Shown here one piece after another: positions 32,699-41,868 of a stretch of DNA of 64,000 nucleotides. Both the position numbers and the translations under genes were made by a program. Each line of letters opens with the position of its first letter. The first letter of the stretch is position 1. Below the pieces are notes generated by a model. The model did not search any database. It saw only the letters and a program-made list of their open reading frames with translations, and had not been told where the DNA came from. Source of the stretch: Ohtaekwangia sp036503775 (GTDB lineage Bacteria > Bacteroidota > Bacteroidia > Cytophagales > Cyclobacteriaceae); contig DASXWH010000269.1 in the NCBI GenBank assembly GCA_036503775.1, positions 7,628 through 71,627 on the forward strand. The letters are read 5' to 3'.

Positions 32699-35458
32699 TT
32701 AGAATTTAAAATTGTAGGTAATTGTAGGTATCGGCCTGGCAAAAACTGAAAGTTTGTAACCGTTGATCCGTCCATCCTCCGACACAAAGTAAACTGAGTA
32801 CGCGTTTTCACGTCCGGTCAGGTTATAGACCGCGAATGTCCACGAGCTATGCGCCAGTTTTTTCACCTTGTGGTTTCCCTCTACGTTGATGGAAAAATCA
32901 GTCCGGAAATAATCCGGGATACGGTGTGAATTGCGATCACCGTATAATACCCGAAGTGTTCCATCCATTTCATATTTAGCTACCGGAACGGTAATGGGCC
33001 TGCCGGTGCTATACGTAACATTCAGTGATAGATTGAACCTTCTGCTGAATTTATAGTTGCCTATAAAATTTATAGCGTGTGGTTTATCATAGTTGGTAGC
33101 ATAGTATTTTCCCTTGTTGATAGCTTCAGAAGTTTCTACGCCAATTTCTTTCATAAAGGAACGGGAGTAGGTGTAGCTTACCCAGCCATTAAGTTTACCC
33201 GAAGATTTCTTAATGAGAAGTTCGAGACCGTACGCCTTTCCTTCGGTGTCAACAATATCCGTTTCGATATGATGATTAAGGAGAAGCTCGGCACCATCAC
33301 GAAAATCTATTGTGTTTGTCATGGTTTTATAATAAGCTTCTACCGATGTTTCGATGGTATGACCTCTCAGATTTTTATAGAAGCCTAGTGAAAACTGATC
33401 TCCTATCTGAGGTTTAATGTATGTATCGCTCAGTTTCCAAATGTCGGTTGGGGTAATGGCCGTTGTATTGGAGAGCATCTGAATGTATTGCCGCATACGG
33501 TTGAAGCTGAATTTAAGCGATGCAGAGTTGCTGAGTGAATACCGGATAGAAACACGAGGCTCGGCTCCATTATACTTGGCAATAGGTCCTGATTTGTATT
33601 GAATGGTATCGGTTATGGTAGACTCATCACGTGGGGCACCTTCCGCATATTGCAGCACATCGCGTGGCCCAAGGCTTTGATAGAATGAATAGCGAATGCC
33701 GGCATATACAGACAGATTAGGGGTGATGTCATAGTTATCACCTATATAGACTGCACTTTCCAGTCCCTGTTCTTTCTGCATTACGTCAGGTGTGACTTCT
33801 GATTCATCACCCAGTGGTTGGTAATTACCGGGTTGAATATTGTACCGTGTCGTGCTGGCGCCACCGGTTAGCGTATGTTTGGCATTCAGCGAATAAGTAA
33901 GATCTGCTTTTGCATTCCACTGCGCAATTGCAAAATTCATAGTAAACGCTTCAACCGGGTTGGAGTCACTGGATAGTTCATATTCATATTCACTTACCGT
34001 TCCCGTGAGTGTTCCATACAGTTTACTGTTGAATACATGCTTCCAGGTTACGGAAGCATTCCGGTCACTGTATTTGTATACCGTATCTGAATTGAGCTTG
34101 AATTTATCCTTACTCATATACCCGGAAAGGTAAATGCTGTTGTCGTCATCGATTTTATGGCTGATACTGGCGTTAAGGTCATAAAATGATGCGGTGCTGT
34201 TATTCAATTCATCTGAATCCAGTTTCTTGAGAATCCAGTCGGAGTAAGTAGAGCGAGCTCCCAGTAAGAATGATGTTTTATCTTTTATGATCGGCCCTTC
34301 GATTGAAAACCGTCCGGTGATGGGACTGATACCACCTGAGCCGGATATTTTCTTCAGGTTTCCTTCGCGTGCATGAACATCAAGAACAGCCGACAACCTT
34401 CCGCCATAATCTGCGGTTACACCACTTTTGTAGAGCTCCACATTTTTCAATACATCCGGATTGAAGGTTGAGAAGAAGCCGAAGAGGTGGGAAGGGTTAT
34501 ATACTACAGCGTTGTTATATAATATCAGGTTTTGGTTGGTAGCACCTCCACGGATATTCAAACCTACTGTACCTTCACCTACAGTCTGTACCCCCGGTAA
34601 CGTCAACACCACTTTCATGATATCCGTTTCCCCCAGGGCCAGAGGCATGTTCTTCATGGTTTTGATGTCCAGTTTTTCCATTCCCATCTGTAAGCTTGTA
34701 ACCCGTGCATCACGATCCGATTCCACGATCACTTCTTTTAATGGAGTTATATCCTGCTCCATTTCAATATCCAGCCGCCCGTTAGCATACAGCATAAGCT
34801 GGCGGGAAGTATTCTTCATGCCGATACTTTTGATCTTCAGCGTTTGTTTCCCTTTGGGAATTGTAATCGAAAAATGCCCGAACTGATCTGTTAATGTTCC
34901 AATCAGGGGATTCTCTACAAAAACGGAGGCACCAACCACGGGCTCACCATCCTTCATATCCCGGATGGTTCCGGCAACCGTTGCATTCCCCTGCATGTTA
35001 GATGTCTTTGTTCCAATGGTGTACAAGCGTTCTTCAGCCAGTTTCTTTTCCTTTTCTTTTCTTTCAAATGCGGAGTAATCAAACGCAACGGCATCTTTAG
35101 CCGGGCTGCTTTCCTGATTGAAGAAATCAATCGGCAGCTCTGTAAGCATCTGTCTTTCGCGGGTTATGAAAATTTTATTCTCATAGAGAGCGAAATGAAG
35201 ATTGCTTCCGGAAAAAACCTGGGTCAGAACTTTTGAAATATCTTCATTTGAGAATTTAGCGTCTATCACCAGGCTGTCAGTCCAGGTTGGATTGTAATTG
35301 AAGCGATAGTCTGTCTGGTTTTCTATGATCGTGACCAGTTGTTGAAATGTACCTCGCGTCACCTCACCGGAGATTCGGGCACGTTGCTGAGCATGCGTCT
35401 TCAGCGGAAATGTCAATACCGTCAGAAGCAGAATAAAAAATGAAATCTTCCTGGTCAT
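32699..35458 (-). CDS. TonB-dependent outer membrane receptor with STN domain
   Basis: ATG 35458 (MTRKISFFILLLTVLTFPLKTHAQ) is chosen because it gives a good signal peptide and lies four bases past the upstream stop. The 919-residue protein has an STN-like domain (about residues 25-105), a carboxypeptidase-like regulatory repeat (about 155-245, VAGTIRDMKDGEPVVGASVFVENP), a plug (about 260-370, LNIRGGATNQNLILYNNAVVY) and a C-terminal beta-barrel ending TITYNFKF. STN domains in such receptors are linked to FecR-type signalling or added specificity. The ligand is not evident. It is second in the operon, and its barrel ends with the aromatic residue expected for outer-membrane insertion. Confidence 0.92.
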   Translation of the reverse strand: MTRKISFFILLLTVLTFPLKTHAQQRARISGEVTRGTFQQLVTIIENQTDYRFNYNPTWTDSLVIDAKFSNEDISKVLTQVFSGSNLHFALYENKIFITRERQMLTELPIDFFNQESSPAKDAVAFDYSAFERKEKEKKLAEERLYTIGTKTSNMQGNATVAGTIRDMKDGEPVVGASVFVENPLIGTLTDQFGHFSITIPKGKQTLKIKSIGMKNTSRQLMLYANGRLDIEMEQDITPLKEVIVESDRDARVTSLQMGMEKLDIKTMKNMPLALGETDIMKVVLTLPGVQTVGEGTVGLNIRGGATNQNLILYNNAVVYNPSHLFGFFSTFNPDVLKNVELYKSGVTADYGGRLSAVLDVHAREGNLKKISGSGGISPITGRFSIEGPIIKDKTSFLLGARSTYSDWILKKLDSDELNNSTASFYDLNASISHKIDDDNSIYLSGYMSKDKFKLNSDTVYKYSDRNASVTWKHVFNSKLYGTLTGTVSEYEYELSSDSNPVEAFTMNFAIAQWNAKADLTYSLNAKHTLTGGASTTRYNIQPGNYQPLGDESEVTPDVMQKEQGLESAVYIGDNYDITPNLSVYAGIRYSFYQSLGPRDVLQYAEGAPRDESTITDTIQYKSGPIAKYNGAEPRVSIRYSLSNSASLKFSFNRMRQYIQMLSNTTAITPTDIWKLSDTYIKPQIGDQFSLGFYKNLRGHTIETSVEAYYKTMTNTIDFRDGAELLLNHHIETDIVDTEGKAYGLELLIKKSSGKLNGWVSYTYSRSFMKEIGVETSEAINKGKYYATNYDKPHAINFIGNYKFSRRFNLSLNVTYSTGRPITVPVAKYEMDGTLRVLYGDRNSHRIPDYFRTDFSINVEGNHKVKKLAHSSWTFAVYNLTGRENAYSVYFVSEDGRINGYKLSVFARPIPTITYNFKF

Positions 35459-35462
35459 GATT

Positions 35463-36179
35463 TTATTGATGATTATCATAGTAATCAGCTAACTGAGTGA
35501 TGTATGCGGCCTTATTTTTCCGGAAACCCAGTTTGTTCTTCTTGGCAAACTGATTCAGTTCTTTTTTCTTATCCTTGAAAACATCAAGTACAGCACCTTT
35601 ACCCGTAATTAAATGATAGGAGCCTTTTGAGAACACATAATACTTTGTCCTTTCCGTAAAGCTGTGTTGAATTTCCCGCCCGGATATAGTTTCCTGTAAT
35701 GTTTTGGAGTGGCGGGCATATACTTTTGTCTGGCCATCGTAAAGCACCTGATAAAATCCAGTGCTAAGCTGAGGATCAGTGAGCATCACAAATTTATCTC
35801 GCTCTAATGTAAAGTACTGGACCTTGGGTTTGATCAACCGGATACTCCGGATACCATTGTAGTATTCGATAATTACTTCATCGTTCTGTATGTCGTATTG
35901 TATGGGTACATCTTCATAGATATTCCCATCGTATTGAACGGTTCCGGTAATCCAGTCATCAGAAAACAAAAAGGGATGTTCATCCTTGAGAGATTGATAC
36001 ACTTTGAAATCCGTGCCATTATAAAGCTGGGATTGATTACGGATTGCACCGCTATAGATTTTCTTTCCGTTTGCTTCAGCTGCAACAACAAAGAGTGTGT
36101 CTTGAGAATACGATTGTGCTTTTGTCAATTCGGTAATCAGACATAGTACCAGACACAGTACACACACAGCACGCATCAT
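35463..36179 (-). CDS. Exported protein of unknown function at the head of the TonB operon
   Basis: A 238-residue protein with a signal peptide (residues 1-21). The mature part is beta-rich, with YDIQNDEVIIEYYNGIRSIRLIKPKVQYFTLERDKFVML and ending KKNKLGFRKNKAAYITQLADYYDNHQ, a basic helix. I do not recognise a named domain, although proteins of this type occur near TonB receptors in Bacteroidota. It is the first gene of the transcript and its stop overlaps the next gene's ribosome-binding region. ATG at 36179 or 36176 may be the start. Confidence 0.7.
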   Translation of the reverse strand: MMRAVCVLCLVLCLITELTKAQSYSQDTLFVVAAEANGKKIYSGAIRNQSQLYNGTDFKVYQSLKDEHPFLFSDDWITGTVQYDGNIYEDVPIQYDIQNDEVIIEYYNGIRSIRLIKPKVQYFTLERDKFVMLTDPQLSTGFYQVLYDGQTKVYARHSKTLQETISGREIQHSFTERTKYYVFSKGSYHLITGKGAVLDVFKDKKKELNQFAKKNKLGFRKNKAAYITQLADYYDNHQ

Positions 36180-36292
36180 TTTGTTTGGAATTGGTGAACT
36201 TTAAAAATAGATGAAATGTGGGAACTACCCATACCACTTGAGTAAAATTGAATATTAAATTCAGATGGATTTGCTATCGTATGTTAGGAAAA

Positions 36293-36320
36293 CAAAAGGC
36301 GCCCCCGTGAGCGCCTTTTG
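36293..36320 (-). terminator. Terminator after rny
   Basis: Perfect 10-bp arms CAAAAGGCGC (36293-36302) and GCGCCTTTTG (36311-36320) close an 8-base loop; reading the minus strand, TTTTGTTTTCC follows. It lies 66 bases after the rny stop and may also act on the plus strand (TTTTGCTTTTG follows there). Confidence 0.85.
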
Positions 36321-36386
36321 CTTTTGTCGATAATGTCTGAGATCAGGTCTATGATTAAGTGCTGATCATCTGAAAAAATCAAATGG

Positions 36387-37958
36387 TTATTTGGCGTAAG
36401 CTACGCTTCTCATTTCGCGGATCACAGTTACTTTAACCTGACCCGGGTACTGCATATCACGTTCAATTTTCTGTGAGATATCAAAGCTTAGCTGACTGGC
36501 GCGTTCATCGGTTGCTTTTTCAGCATCGACAATTACACGCAATTCGCGGCCAGCCTGAATGGCGTAGCACTTCTCAACACCATCAAAGCTTAGTCCCAGT
36601 TCTTCAAGTTCTTTTAAGCGTTTGATGTATTGCTCCATCACTTCACGTCTGGCACCCGGACGCGCACCGCTGATGGCATCGCAGGATTGAACGATAGGAG
36701 AAAGGATGCTGGTCATTTCAATTTCATCGTGGTGTGCACCGATGGCATTACACACAATGGGATGTTCCTTGTACTTCTGCGCGAGCTCCATGCCTACAAT
36801 GGCATGAGGCTTTTCCAATTCCTCCGGCCATACTTTGCCGATGTCATGTAAAAGACCTGCCCGCTTGGCTTGTTTCACATTCAGACCAAGTTCTGAAGCC
36901 ATGATGGCACACAGGTTGGCCACTTCACGTGAGTGCTGCAGCAGATTCTGTCCATAAGACGAACGGAAGCGCATGCGCCCTACCATCCTCACCAGTTCAG
37001 GGTGTAAGCCATGGATACCCAGATCGATCACCGTGCGTTCACCGATCTCTACAATTTCATCTTCAATGTTTTTAGTGGTCTTGGCTACGATCTCCTCGAT
37101 GCGTGCCGGGTGGATACGGCCGTCCTGCACCAGGCGGTGCAATGAAAGACGGGCAATCTCTCTTCGTACGGGATCGAATCCGGAAATGATAATTGCTTCC
37201 GGAGTATCGTCTACGATAATTTCTACTCCCGTGGCCGCTTCCAGTGCGCGGATATTTCTTCCCTCGCGACCGATAACTTTACCCTTCACATCATCACTTT
37301 CGATGTTGAAAATCGACACGCAGTTTTCAATGGCGTGTTCTGTAGCGGTACGTTGTATGGTTTCGACAACAATCTTTTTGGCTTCTTTGGTGGCCGAAAG
37401 TTTGGCCTGTTCCATGATGTCTTTAATGTAGCTGGAAGCACGGGTTTGCGCTTCATCCTTTAAGGATGCAACCAGTTGTTCACGGGCTTCTTCAGCCGTG
37501 AGTTTGGAGATGTTTTCGAGTACCTGGATCTTTTGCTGGTTGAACTTGTCAAGTTCTTCCTTTCTCTTCTTGACGTGTTCCAGCTGAGCAGCTAGATCGG
37601 TGCGAAGGTCATCCAGTTCACCTTCCTTGCGCTTCAGATTTTCAATTTCCTTGCTGATGGTCTGCTCACGCTGCTTGATCTTCTGTTCGTTGCTGATGAT
37701 AAGGCTTTTCTTTTTATTGGCCTCTTCTTCAAATTCGGAGCGCATCTTCAGGATCTTCTCCTTGGCTTCCAGAATTCTGTCTTTTTTCAGGTTCTCCGCT
37801 GCGATCTCTGCTTCTTTCAGGATGAGTTTTGATTTGTCTTCGGCTTCCTCCTGTCTCGATTTCAGTTTACGTTTATAGAGCAGTGAACCTATCAGCAGAC
37901 TCAGCACGATGGTAGCCGCCAATGCGCTGACCAGAATAATTATGACGGTCGTTGACAT
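36387..37958 (-). CDS. rny: Ribonuclease Y
   Basis: A 523-residue endoribonuclease. An N-terminal span (residues 4-26, VIIILVSALAATIVLSLLIGSLL) anchors it in the inner membrane; a long coiled coil rich in K and E runs to about residue 200; a KH domain follows (about 210-275, KGKVIGREGRNIRALEAATGVEIIVDD), then an HD domain (about 335-430) with HSREVANLCAIMASELGLN and LLHDIGKV, and a C-terminal domain. It cleaves mRNA in decay pathways. A terminator follows the stop. The gene lies directly after zapA, a layout that recurs in Bacteroidota. Confidence 0.95.
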   Translation of the reverse strand: MSTTVIIILVSALAATIVLSLLIGSLLYKRKLKSRQEEAEDKSKLILKEAEIAAENLKKDRILEAKEKILKMRSEFEEEANKKKSLIISNEQKIKQREQTISKEIENLKRKEGELDDLRTDLAAQLEHVKKRKEELDKFNQQKIQVLENISKLTAEEAREQLVASLKDEAQTRASSYIKDIMEQAKLSATKEAKKIVVETIQRTATEHAIENCVSIFNIESDDVKGKVIGREGRNIRALEAATGVEIIVDDTPEAIIISGFDPVRREIARLSLHRLVQDGRIHPARIEEIVAKTTKNIEDEIVEIGERTVIDLGIHGLHPELVRMVGRMRFRSSYGQNLLQHSREVANLCAIMASELGLNVKQAKRAGLLHDIGKVWPEELEKPHAIVGMELAQKYKEHPIVCNAIGAHHDEIEMTSILSPIVQSCDAISGARPGARREVMEQYIKRLKELEELGLSFDGVEKCYAIQAGRELRVIVDAEKATDERASQLSFDISQKIERDMQYPGQVKVTVIREMRSVAYAK

Positions 37959-38030
37959 AAAATTAGGGTTATATGGATCTAACCCGGTTTGCCGCCTTGG
38001 CCAGGAAATACTTTGGAGTAGAAAAAAAGA

Positions 38031-38321
38031 CTACAGGATGGATTGGGAAACGAGGTGATTCAGATGGTTTACTTTTTCAAACACAGTCTGATCGATGACC
38101 TGGTGTGTTTCGTCCGCTGCCATTTTATCAACCAGGCAATCGAAGGCCACCATGGCCAGTAAATCTTGTTTATCGTCAATCCCAAATTGCTCCCGGTAAG
38201 ATTTTAGCTTTTCATTGATGAGCTTGCCGGCCATCCTCACGCGCTCTTCATCAGATCGCTTTACCTTCATGGGGTATTCGCGATCGGCTATTTTGATTTT
38301 TATAGAGAGTTCGTCCATCAA
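38031..38321 (-). CDS. zapA: Cell division protein ZapA
   Basis: A 96-residue protein that starts with the beta-strand MDELSIKIKIADREYPMKVKRSDEE and continues as a helical coiled coil, ending near VNHLNHLVSQSI. This is the ZapA layout; the protein forms tetramers that crosslink FtsZ filaments at the division ring. It is 18 bases downstream of a short coiled-coil protein and 72 bases before rny. Length is normal. Confidence 0.9.
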   Translation of the reverse strand: MMDELSIKIKIADREYPMKVKRSDEERVRMAGKLINEKLKSYREQFGIDDKQDLLAMVAFDCLVDKMAADETHQVIDQTVFEKVNHLNHLVSQSIL

Positions 38322-38339
38322 GTAATCTTACAGGGTGCT

Positions 38340-38636
38340 TTATCTGCTTAAGTGAGCGATGCACTTATCGATCTCACGAATGTACTCGTCCACTTTCTTC
38401 TTCAACTCCAGAACACTTCCGTCTTCCGGGTGTAAATTATCCACAATTTTAGTGATTTTCAGTTGATTATGAAAACCGCTGATTTGCTCGTCACGGACCT
38501 TGATGAATGACTTCAACTCCTGATTTTCGCTTTTTAAGCGCTTCAGTTCCTCCTTCAGGTTTTTATGTTCATTGATAAGTACCAAAAGCTTTCGCTCAAG
38601 GCCACTGAGGTTGGATTTTAAGATTTCCTGGTCCAT
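38340..38636 (-). CDS. Short coiled-coil protein upstream of zapA
   Basis: A 98-residue, almost wholly helical protein with heptad-like repeats (LSGLERKLLVLINEHKNLKEELKRLKSENQELKSFI) and a short C-terminal segment (VLELKKKVDEYIREIDKCIAHL). No catalytic motif. Location before zapA and the pheT gene suggests a division function analogous to ZapB, but sequence similarity to ZapB is not evident and I regard that as inference. The overlapping function of coiled coils makes identity uncertain. Confidence 0.65.
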   Translation of the reverse strand: MDQEILKSNLSGLERKLLVLINEHKNLKEELKRLKSENQELKSFIKVRDEQISGFHNQLKITKIVDNLHPEDGSVLELKKKVDEYIREIDKCIAHLSR

Positions 38637-38714
38637 GTAAATGTCTTTATCAGTAAAAGTCAGTTCCTGTCGGTGGTAAACTGGCCTTAGGTGTGTTTAG
38701 TGTGTGATGATATT

Positions 38715-41129
38715 TTATTTTCGGATAACAGCCCCGAGTTTTTCTTCGAATGCCTTCATTAGCCGATCCATTGTCTTGTCAATTTCATCGTCAGTCAGGG
38801 TCTTGTTTTCATCTAAAAGCGTAAAACCAAGAGCATATGCTTTTTTACCCTGCGGAATATTGTCACCTTCGTAAACATCAAACGCAATAATATTCCGAAC
38901 CAATTTTTTCTCAGTGCTCATTACGAGATTACTGATTTCACGGAAGGTAACCTGCTTATCTAACACAAGCGACAAATCGCGCCTTACTTCCGGGAATTTG
39001 GCAACTTCCTGAATTACTAACTTAGGGTTTGCAGCTTGGAAAAGCAAGGATGTGTTGAGTTCGGCATAAAATAAATCCTGCTTGATACCAAAATCCTTTA
39101 GCAACGCACTTTTTACTTTTCCCAGCTTACCGATTTCTTCTTTGCCGCGCAGTAATTTTAAACCGTATTCCAACAACGGATCGGTAATGGGTTCCTGTTG
39201 CAGATTGTTCATACCAGATTTGATAACGATATGATGTATCTGCTGAGCCAGGTCAAAGTAACTTATGTTTTGTGATTTATGTTGCCAGTTCTCTGCCTCT
39301 GTTTTGCCTGTCATATACAGCGCTAATCGCTCTTCTTCGTGGTATTCAGCAGCTTCCTTGTAATAGATCTTACCGAATTCGTAGAGCTTCAGATCTTTCT
39401 GTCTGCGGTTGATGTTGTAGGCGCATACTTCAAGGCCGGTAAACAGCATGGTTTGCCGTAAAATGCCTTGTTCTTCACTAAGCTTGTTCAGTATTTCTAC
39501 CGGTTCGCCTTTGAAAGTGAGGTTATGCTTTTGCTGATAACTGTAGTTAGTCAGTGAGTTGGTCCAGATTTCAAAAAAACCATTTGAAATCAGGATCTCC
39601 CCTACAGATCTTTTGTACTTATCAATACTCTTGACGGGAAACTCAGATAAATAATCTGTGCGTGCCGTATCGGATAATTCAATATTGTTAAATCCGTAAA
39701 TGCGAAGGATCTCTTCGATCACATCCGCTTCCTGTACAACATCTACCCGATAAGGAGGAATGGAAACCGTATAGCTATCTTCATTTTTATTCAGAATGGT
39801 GATATCCAATCCCTGAAGGATCTGAAATACCTGCTCACGGGGAATGGCTTTTCCGATCAGCCGGTTGACATTCCTGTCTTTTACTTCGATTACTTTATTT
39901 TCAATGGGGGCAGGATAGGTATCTGTAACCTCAGAAGAAATTTGTCCACCGGCAATTTCCTTGATCAGCAAGGCAGCCCGCTTAAGTGCGTATACAGTAA
40001 TGTTGGGATCAGTTCCTCGTTCATACCGGAATGATGCATCTGTCTTTAACTGATGATGAAGCGAGGTTTTTCTCACAAAATCGGCCGCGAAGTAGGCACT
40101 TTCCAGAAATACATTTTTTGTTTTAGCAGTGATCCCTGATTTTGTTCCACCAAAAACACCAGCGATACACATACCTTCTTCTGCGTTGCAGATCATCAGG
40201 TCTTTCGCCTGAAGTGTTCTTTCTTTGCCATCCAGCGTGGTGAACTTTGATCCGGCAGGCAGTGTCTTTACAATGACTTTTCCTCCTGTGATTTCATCGG
40301 CATCGAAAGCATGCATGGGCTGACCCAGTTCATGGCAGATGAAATTGGTAATATCAACAATGTTATTGATTGGCGTAAGACCAATTGACAATAACCGGTT
40401 CTTTAACCATTCCGGAGAATCTGTTACGGTAATTCCGGAGACCGTTACAGCAGAGTAACGCGGACATGCTGTAGCGTTTTCAACAACAACAGGAATAGAA
40501 AGAGAATGCGTATCAGATTTGAAGTTATCAACCGATGGCCATTTGATGTTTCTGTTTTTTGCGGCTTTAATATCACGTGCCACACCGATGTGAGATGCTG
40601 CATCAGCGCGGTTAGGTGTTAACCCGATCTCCAGAATATAATCGGATTGAATATTGAAAAATTCAGAAGCAGGAGTTCCGTTAGCAACTTTTGTATCCAG
40701 CACCAGAATGCCAGCATGGCTTTCCCCTAATCCGATTTCATCTTCAGCGCAGATCATACCTTCAGATTGTTCACCCCGGATCTTTGCATTCTTAATGGTG
40801 AAGGGTTCGCCTTTGGTAGGATAAACGGTGGAACCAGGTGTGGCAACAACTACTTTCTGTCCGGCTGCCACATTGGGCGCACCGCACACGATGGGCAGAA
40901 CCCTGCCTCCACCAACATCCACCGTAGTAACGGAAAGCTTATCTGCGTTGGGGTGTTTTGAGCATGTGATCACCTCACCGATAACCAACCCCTTTAATCC
41001 GCCTTTTATGGTTTCATGCTCCTCAACCTTTTCAACTTCAAGCCCGGTGGAGGTGAGCACTTTGCCAATATCTTCAGCTGATTCGGGTATATCGATATAG
41101 TCTTTCAGCCAATTGTATGAGATGGTCAT
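38715..41129 (-). CDS. pheT: Phenylalanyl-tRNA synthetase beta subunit
   Basis: An 804-residue protein that pairs with PheS to charge tRNA-Phe. Domains: N-terminal B1 and tRNA-binding OB-fold (about residues 38-150, GEVITCSKHPNADKLSVTTVDVGGG), B3/B4 editing domain (about 210-370, CPRYSAVTVSGITVTDSPEWLKNRLLSIG), B5 (about 400-475), core catalytic-like B6/7 and the C-terminal FDX-ACB anticodon domain (about 710-804, KFPEVRRDLSLVLDKQVTFREI). Length is normal. The 18 bases before the start follow a hairpin, with a promoter match further up, so the leader may matter for regulation. Confidence 0.95.
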   Translation of the reverse strand: MTISYNWLKDYIDIPESAEDIGKVLTSTGLEVEKVEEHETIKGGLKGLVIGEVITCSKHPNADKLSVTTVDVGGGRVLPIVCGAPNVAAGQKVVVATPGSTVYPTKGEPFTIKNAKIRGEQSEGMICAEDEIGLGESHAGILVLDTKVANGTPASEFFNIQSDYILEIGLTPNRADAASHIGVARDIKAAKNRNIKWPSVDNFKSDTHSLSIPVVVENATACPRYSAVTVSGITVTDSPEWLKNRLLSIGLTPINNIVDITNFICHELGQPMHAFDADEITGGKVIVKTLPAGSKFTTLDGKERTLQAKDLMICNAEEGMCIAGVFGGTKSGITAKTKNVFLESAYFAADFVRKTSLHHQLKTDASFRYERGTDPNITVYALKRAALLIKEIAGGQISSEVTDTYPAPIENKVIEVKDRNVNRLIGKAIPREQVFQILQGLDITILNKNEDSYTVSIPPYRVDVVQEADVIEEILRIYGFNNIELSDTARTDYLSEFPVKSIDKYKRSVGEILISNGFFEIWTNSLTNYSYQQKHNLTFKGEPVEILNKLSEEQGILRQTMLFTGLEVCAYNINRRQKDLKLYEFGKIYYKEAAEYHEEERLALYMTGKTEAENWQHKSQNISYFDLAQQIHHIVIKSGMNNLQQEPITDPLLEYGLKLLRGKEEIGKLGKVKSALLKDFGIKQDLFYAELNTSLLFQAANPKLVIQEVAKFPEVRRDLSLVLDKQVTFREISNLVMSTEKKLVRNIIAFDVYEGDNIPQGKKAYALGFTLLDENKTLTDDEIDKTMDRLMKAFEEKLGAVIRK

Positions 41130-41147
41130 AGTCTGTAGTAAAGAAAG

Positions 41148-41168
41148 ACCCGGATATCCTGTCCGGGT
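41148..41168 (-). terminator. Terminator-like hairpin immediately before pheT
   Basis: Perfect 7-bp arms (ACCCGGA at 41148-41154, TCCGGGT at 41162-41168) form a stem with a 7-base loop; on the minus strand CTTTCTTTAC follows. It lies 79 bases after the DUF1684 stop and 18 before pheT. It may terminate the upstream operon, but because the candidate pheT promoter lies upstream of it, it could also be part of the pheT leader. Confidence 0.7.
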
Positions 41169-41184
41169 TTGTTAAATATGACCT

Positions 41185-41192
41185 CAAAAATA
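41185..41192 (-). promoter_or_regulatory. Candidate -7 box of a pheT promoter
   Basis: On the minus strand the sequence TATTTTTG matches TAnnTTTG of Bacteroidota promoters; a good -33 TTG at the usual distance is not obvious. Transcription would start near 41177 and include the hairpin at 41148-41168 in a leader of about 48 bases. Confidence 0.4.
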
Positions 41193-41247
41193 ATGGTTTA
41201 GGCTGAACTAGTGACTAAAAAGACCGATTTCATTGCCGGCTTTCAGG

Positions 41248-41868
41248 CTATTCGGAGTGATAGTTTTTTTCACCGGCCCGGATGGCCACTTTCAACAGAT
41301 TTTCACGGGGAGGAATGGGACAGGAATAACTTTCGTTATAGGCACAATAGGGGTTATACGCCTGATTAAAATCAAGTGTGATGGTGTTACTGCCCTGAAC
41401 TTTGGTAATGTCCAGGTAGCGTCCGGCACCATATGTTTCTACAGCACTGGTCTCATCGCCAAAAGCCAGAAATAATTTTCCCCGATAGGGGCCCATATCG
41501 ACCATTTCCAGAATCAGTAATTTGTTGTGATAGCCATCCAGATCAAATTCAGCAAAGGCATATTCAACGTACCGCTCTTCTTTGCCATCACTGGTAGGTA
41601 ATAGAACAACCTGCTTATTGGTGATGGGAGTCAGGTCTGCTGTTATTTTGTATTTCAGATCAGGAGGATAGTATGTGAGCCCCTTGAAATCAGTTGGATT
41701 TTCAGCGAACGGAGATTCCTTTGACGTTTTCATGAACCGTTCTTTCTCTGCACGTTCTTCTTCAATCTGTTTGAGATACCCGGATTGATCCTGACCCAGG
41801 AATGAATAGAACACGCTGATCAATGCAACTACCACCAGGATCAGCAGGATGATATTTTGTTTTTTCAT
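41248..41868 (-). CDS. DUF1684 domain-containing protein
   Basis: A 206-residue protein with one N-terminal span (residues 5-24) and a mature part that fits DUF1684: KESPFAENPTDFKGLTYYPPDLKY, GAGRYLDIT, then LDFNQAYNPYCAYNESYSCPIPPRENLLKVAIRAGEK, which carries three cysteines and is the family hallmark. The domain is uncharacterised. Its start overlaps the serine hydrolase stop by four bases (ATGA), so the two are translationally coupled and probably act together in the periplasm. Confidence 0.85.
   Translation of the reverse strand: MKKQNIILLILVVVALISVFYSFLGQDQSGYLKQIEEERAEKERFMKTSKESPFAENPTDFKGLTYYPPDLKYKITADLTPITNKQVVLLPTSDGKEERYVEYAFAEFDLDGYHNKLLILEMVDMGPYRGKLFLAFGDETSAVETYGAGRYLDITKVQGSNTITLDFNQAYNPYCAYNESYSCPIPPRENLLKVAIRAGEKNYHSE

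Noticed and set aside
29132..36179. A SusC/SusD polysaccharide utilisation locus
   Set aside because: There is no SusD homologue, glycoside hydrolase or hybrid two-component system; the lipoprotein is DUF4249.
36973..37431. A 152-residue open frame on the plus strand opposite rny
   Set aside because: It lies wholly antisense to the well-conserved HD and KH domains of rny and has serine/isoleucine-rich, featureless composition.
37959..38030. Possible 6S RNA between zapA and rny, as in enterobacteria after zapA
   Set aside because: Only 72 bases, too short for 6S RNA, and no long interrupted hairpin is visible.
41130..41247. T-box or leader peptide control of pheT
   Set aside because: No T-box core or phenylalanine-rich short frame is present; only a simple hairpin could be supported.
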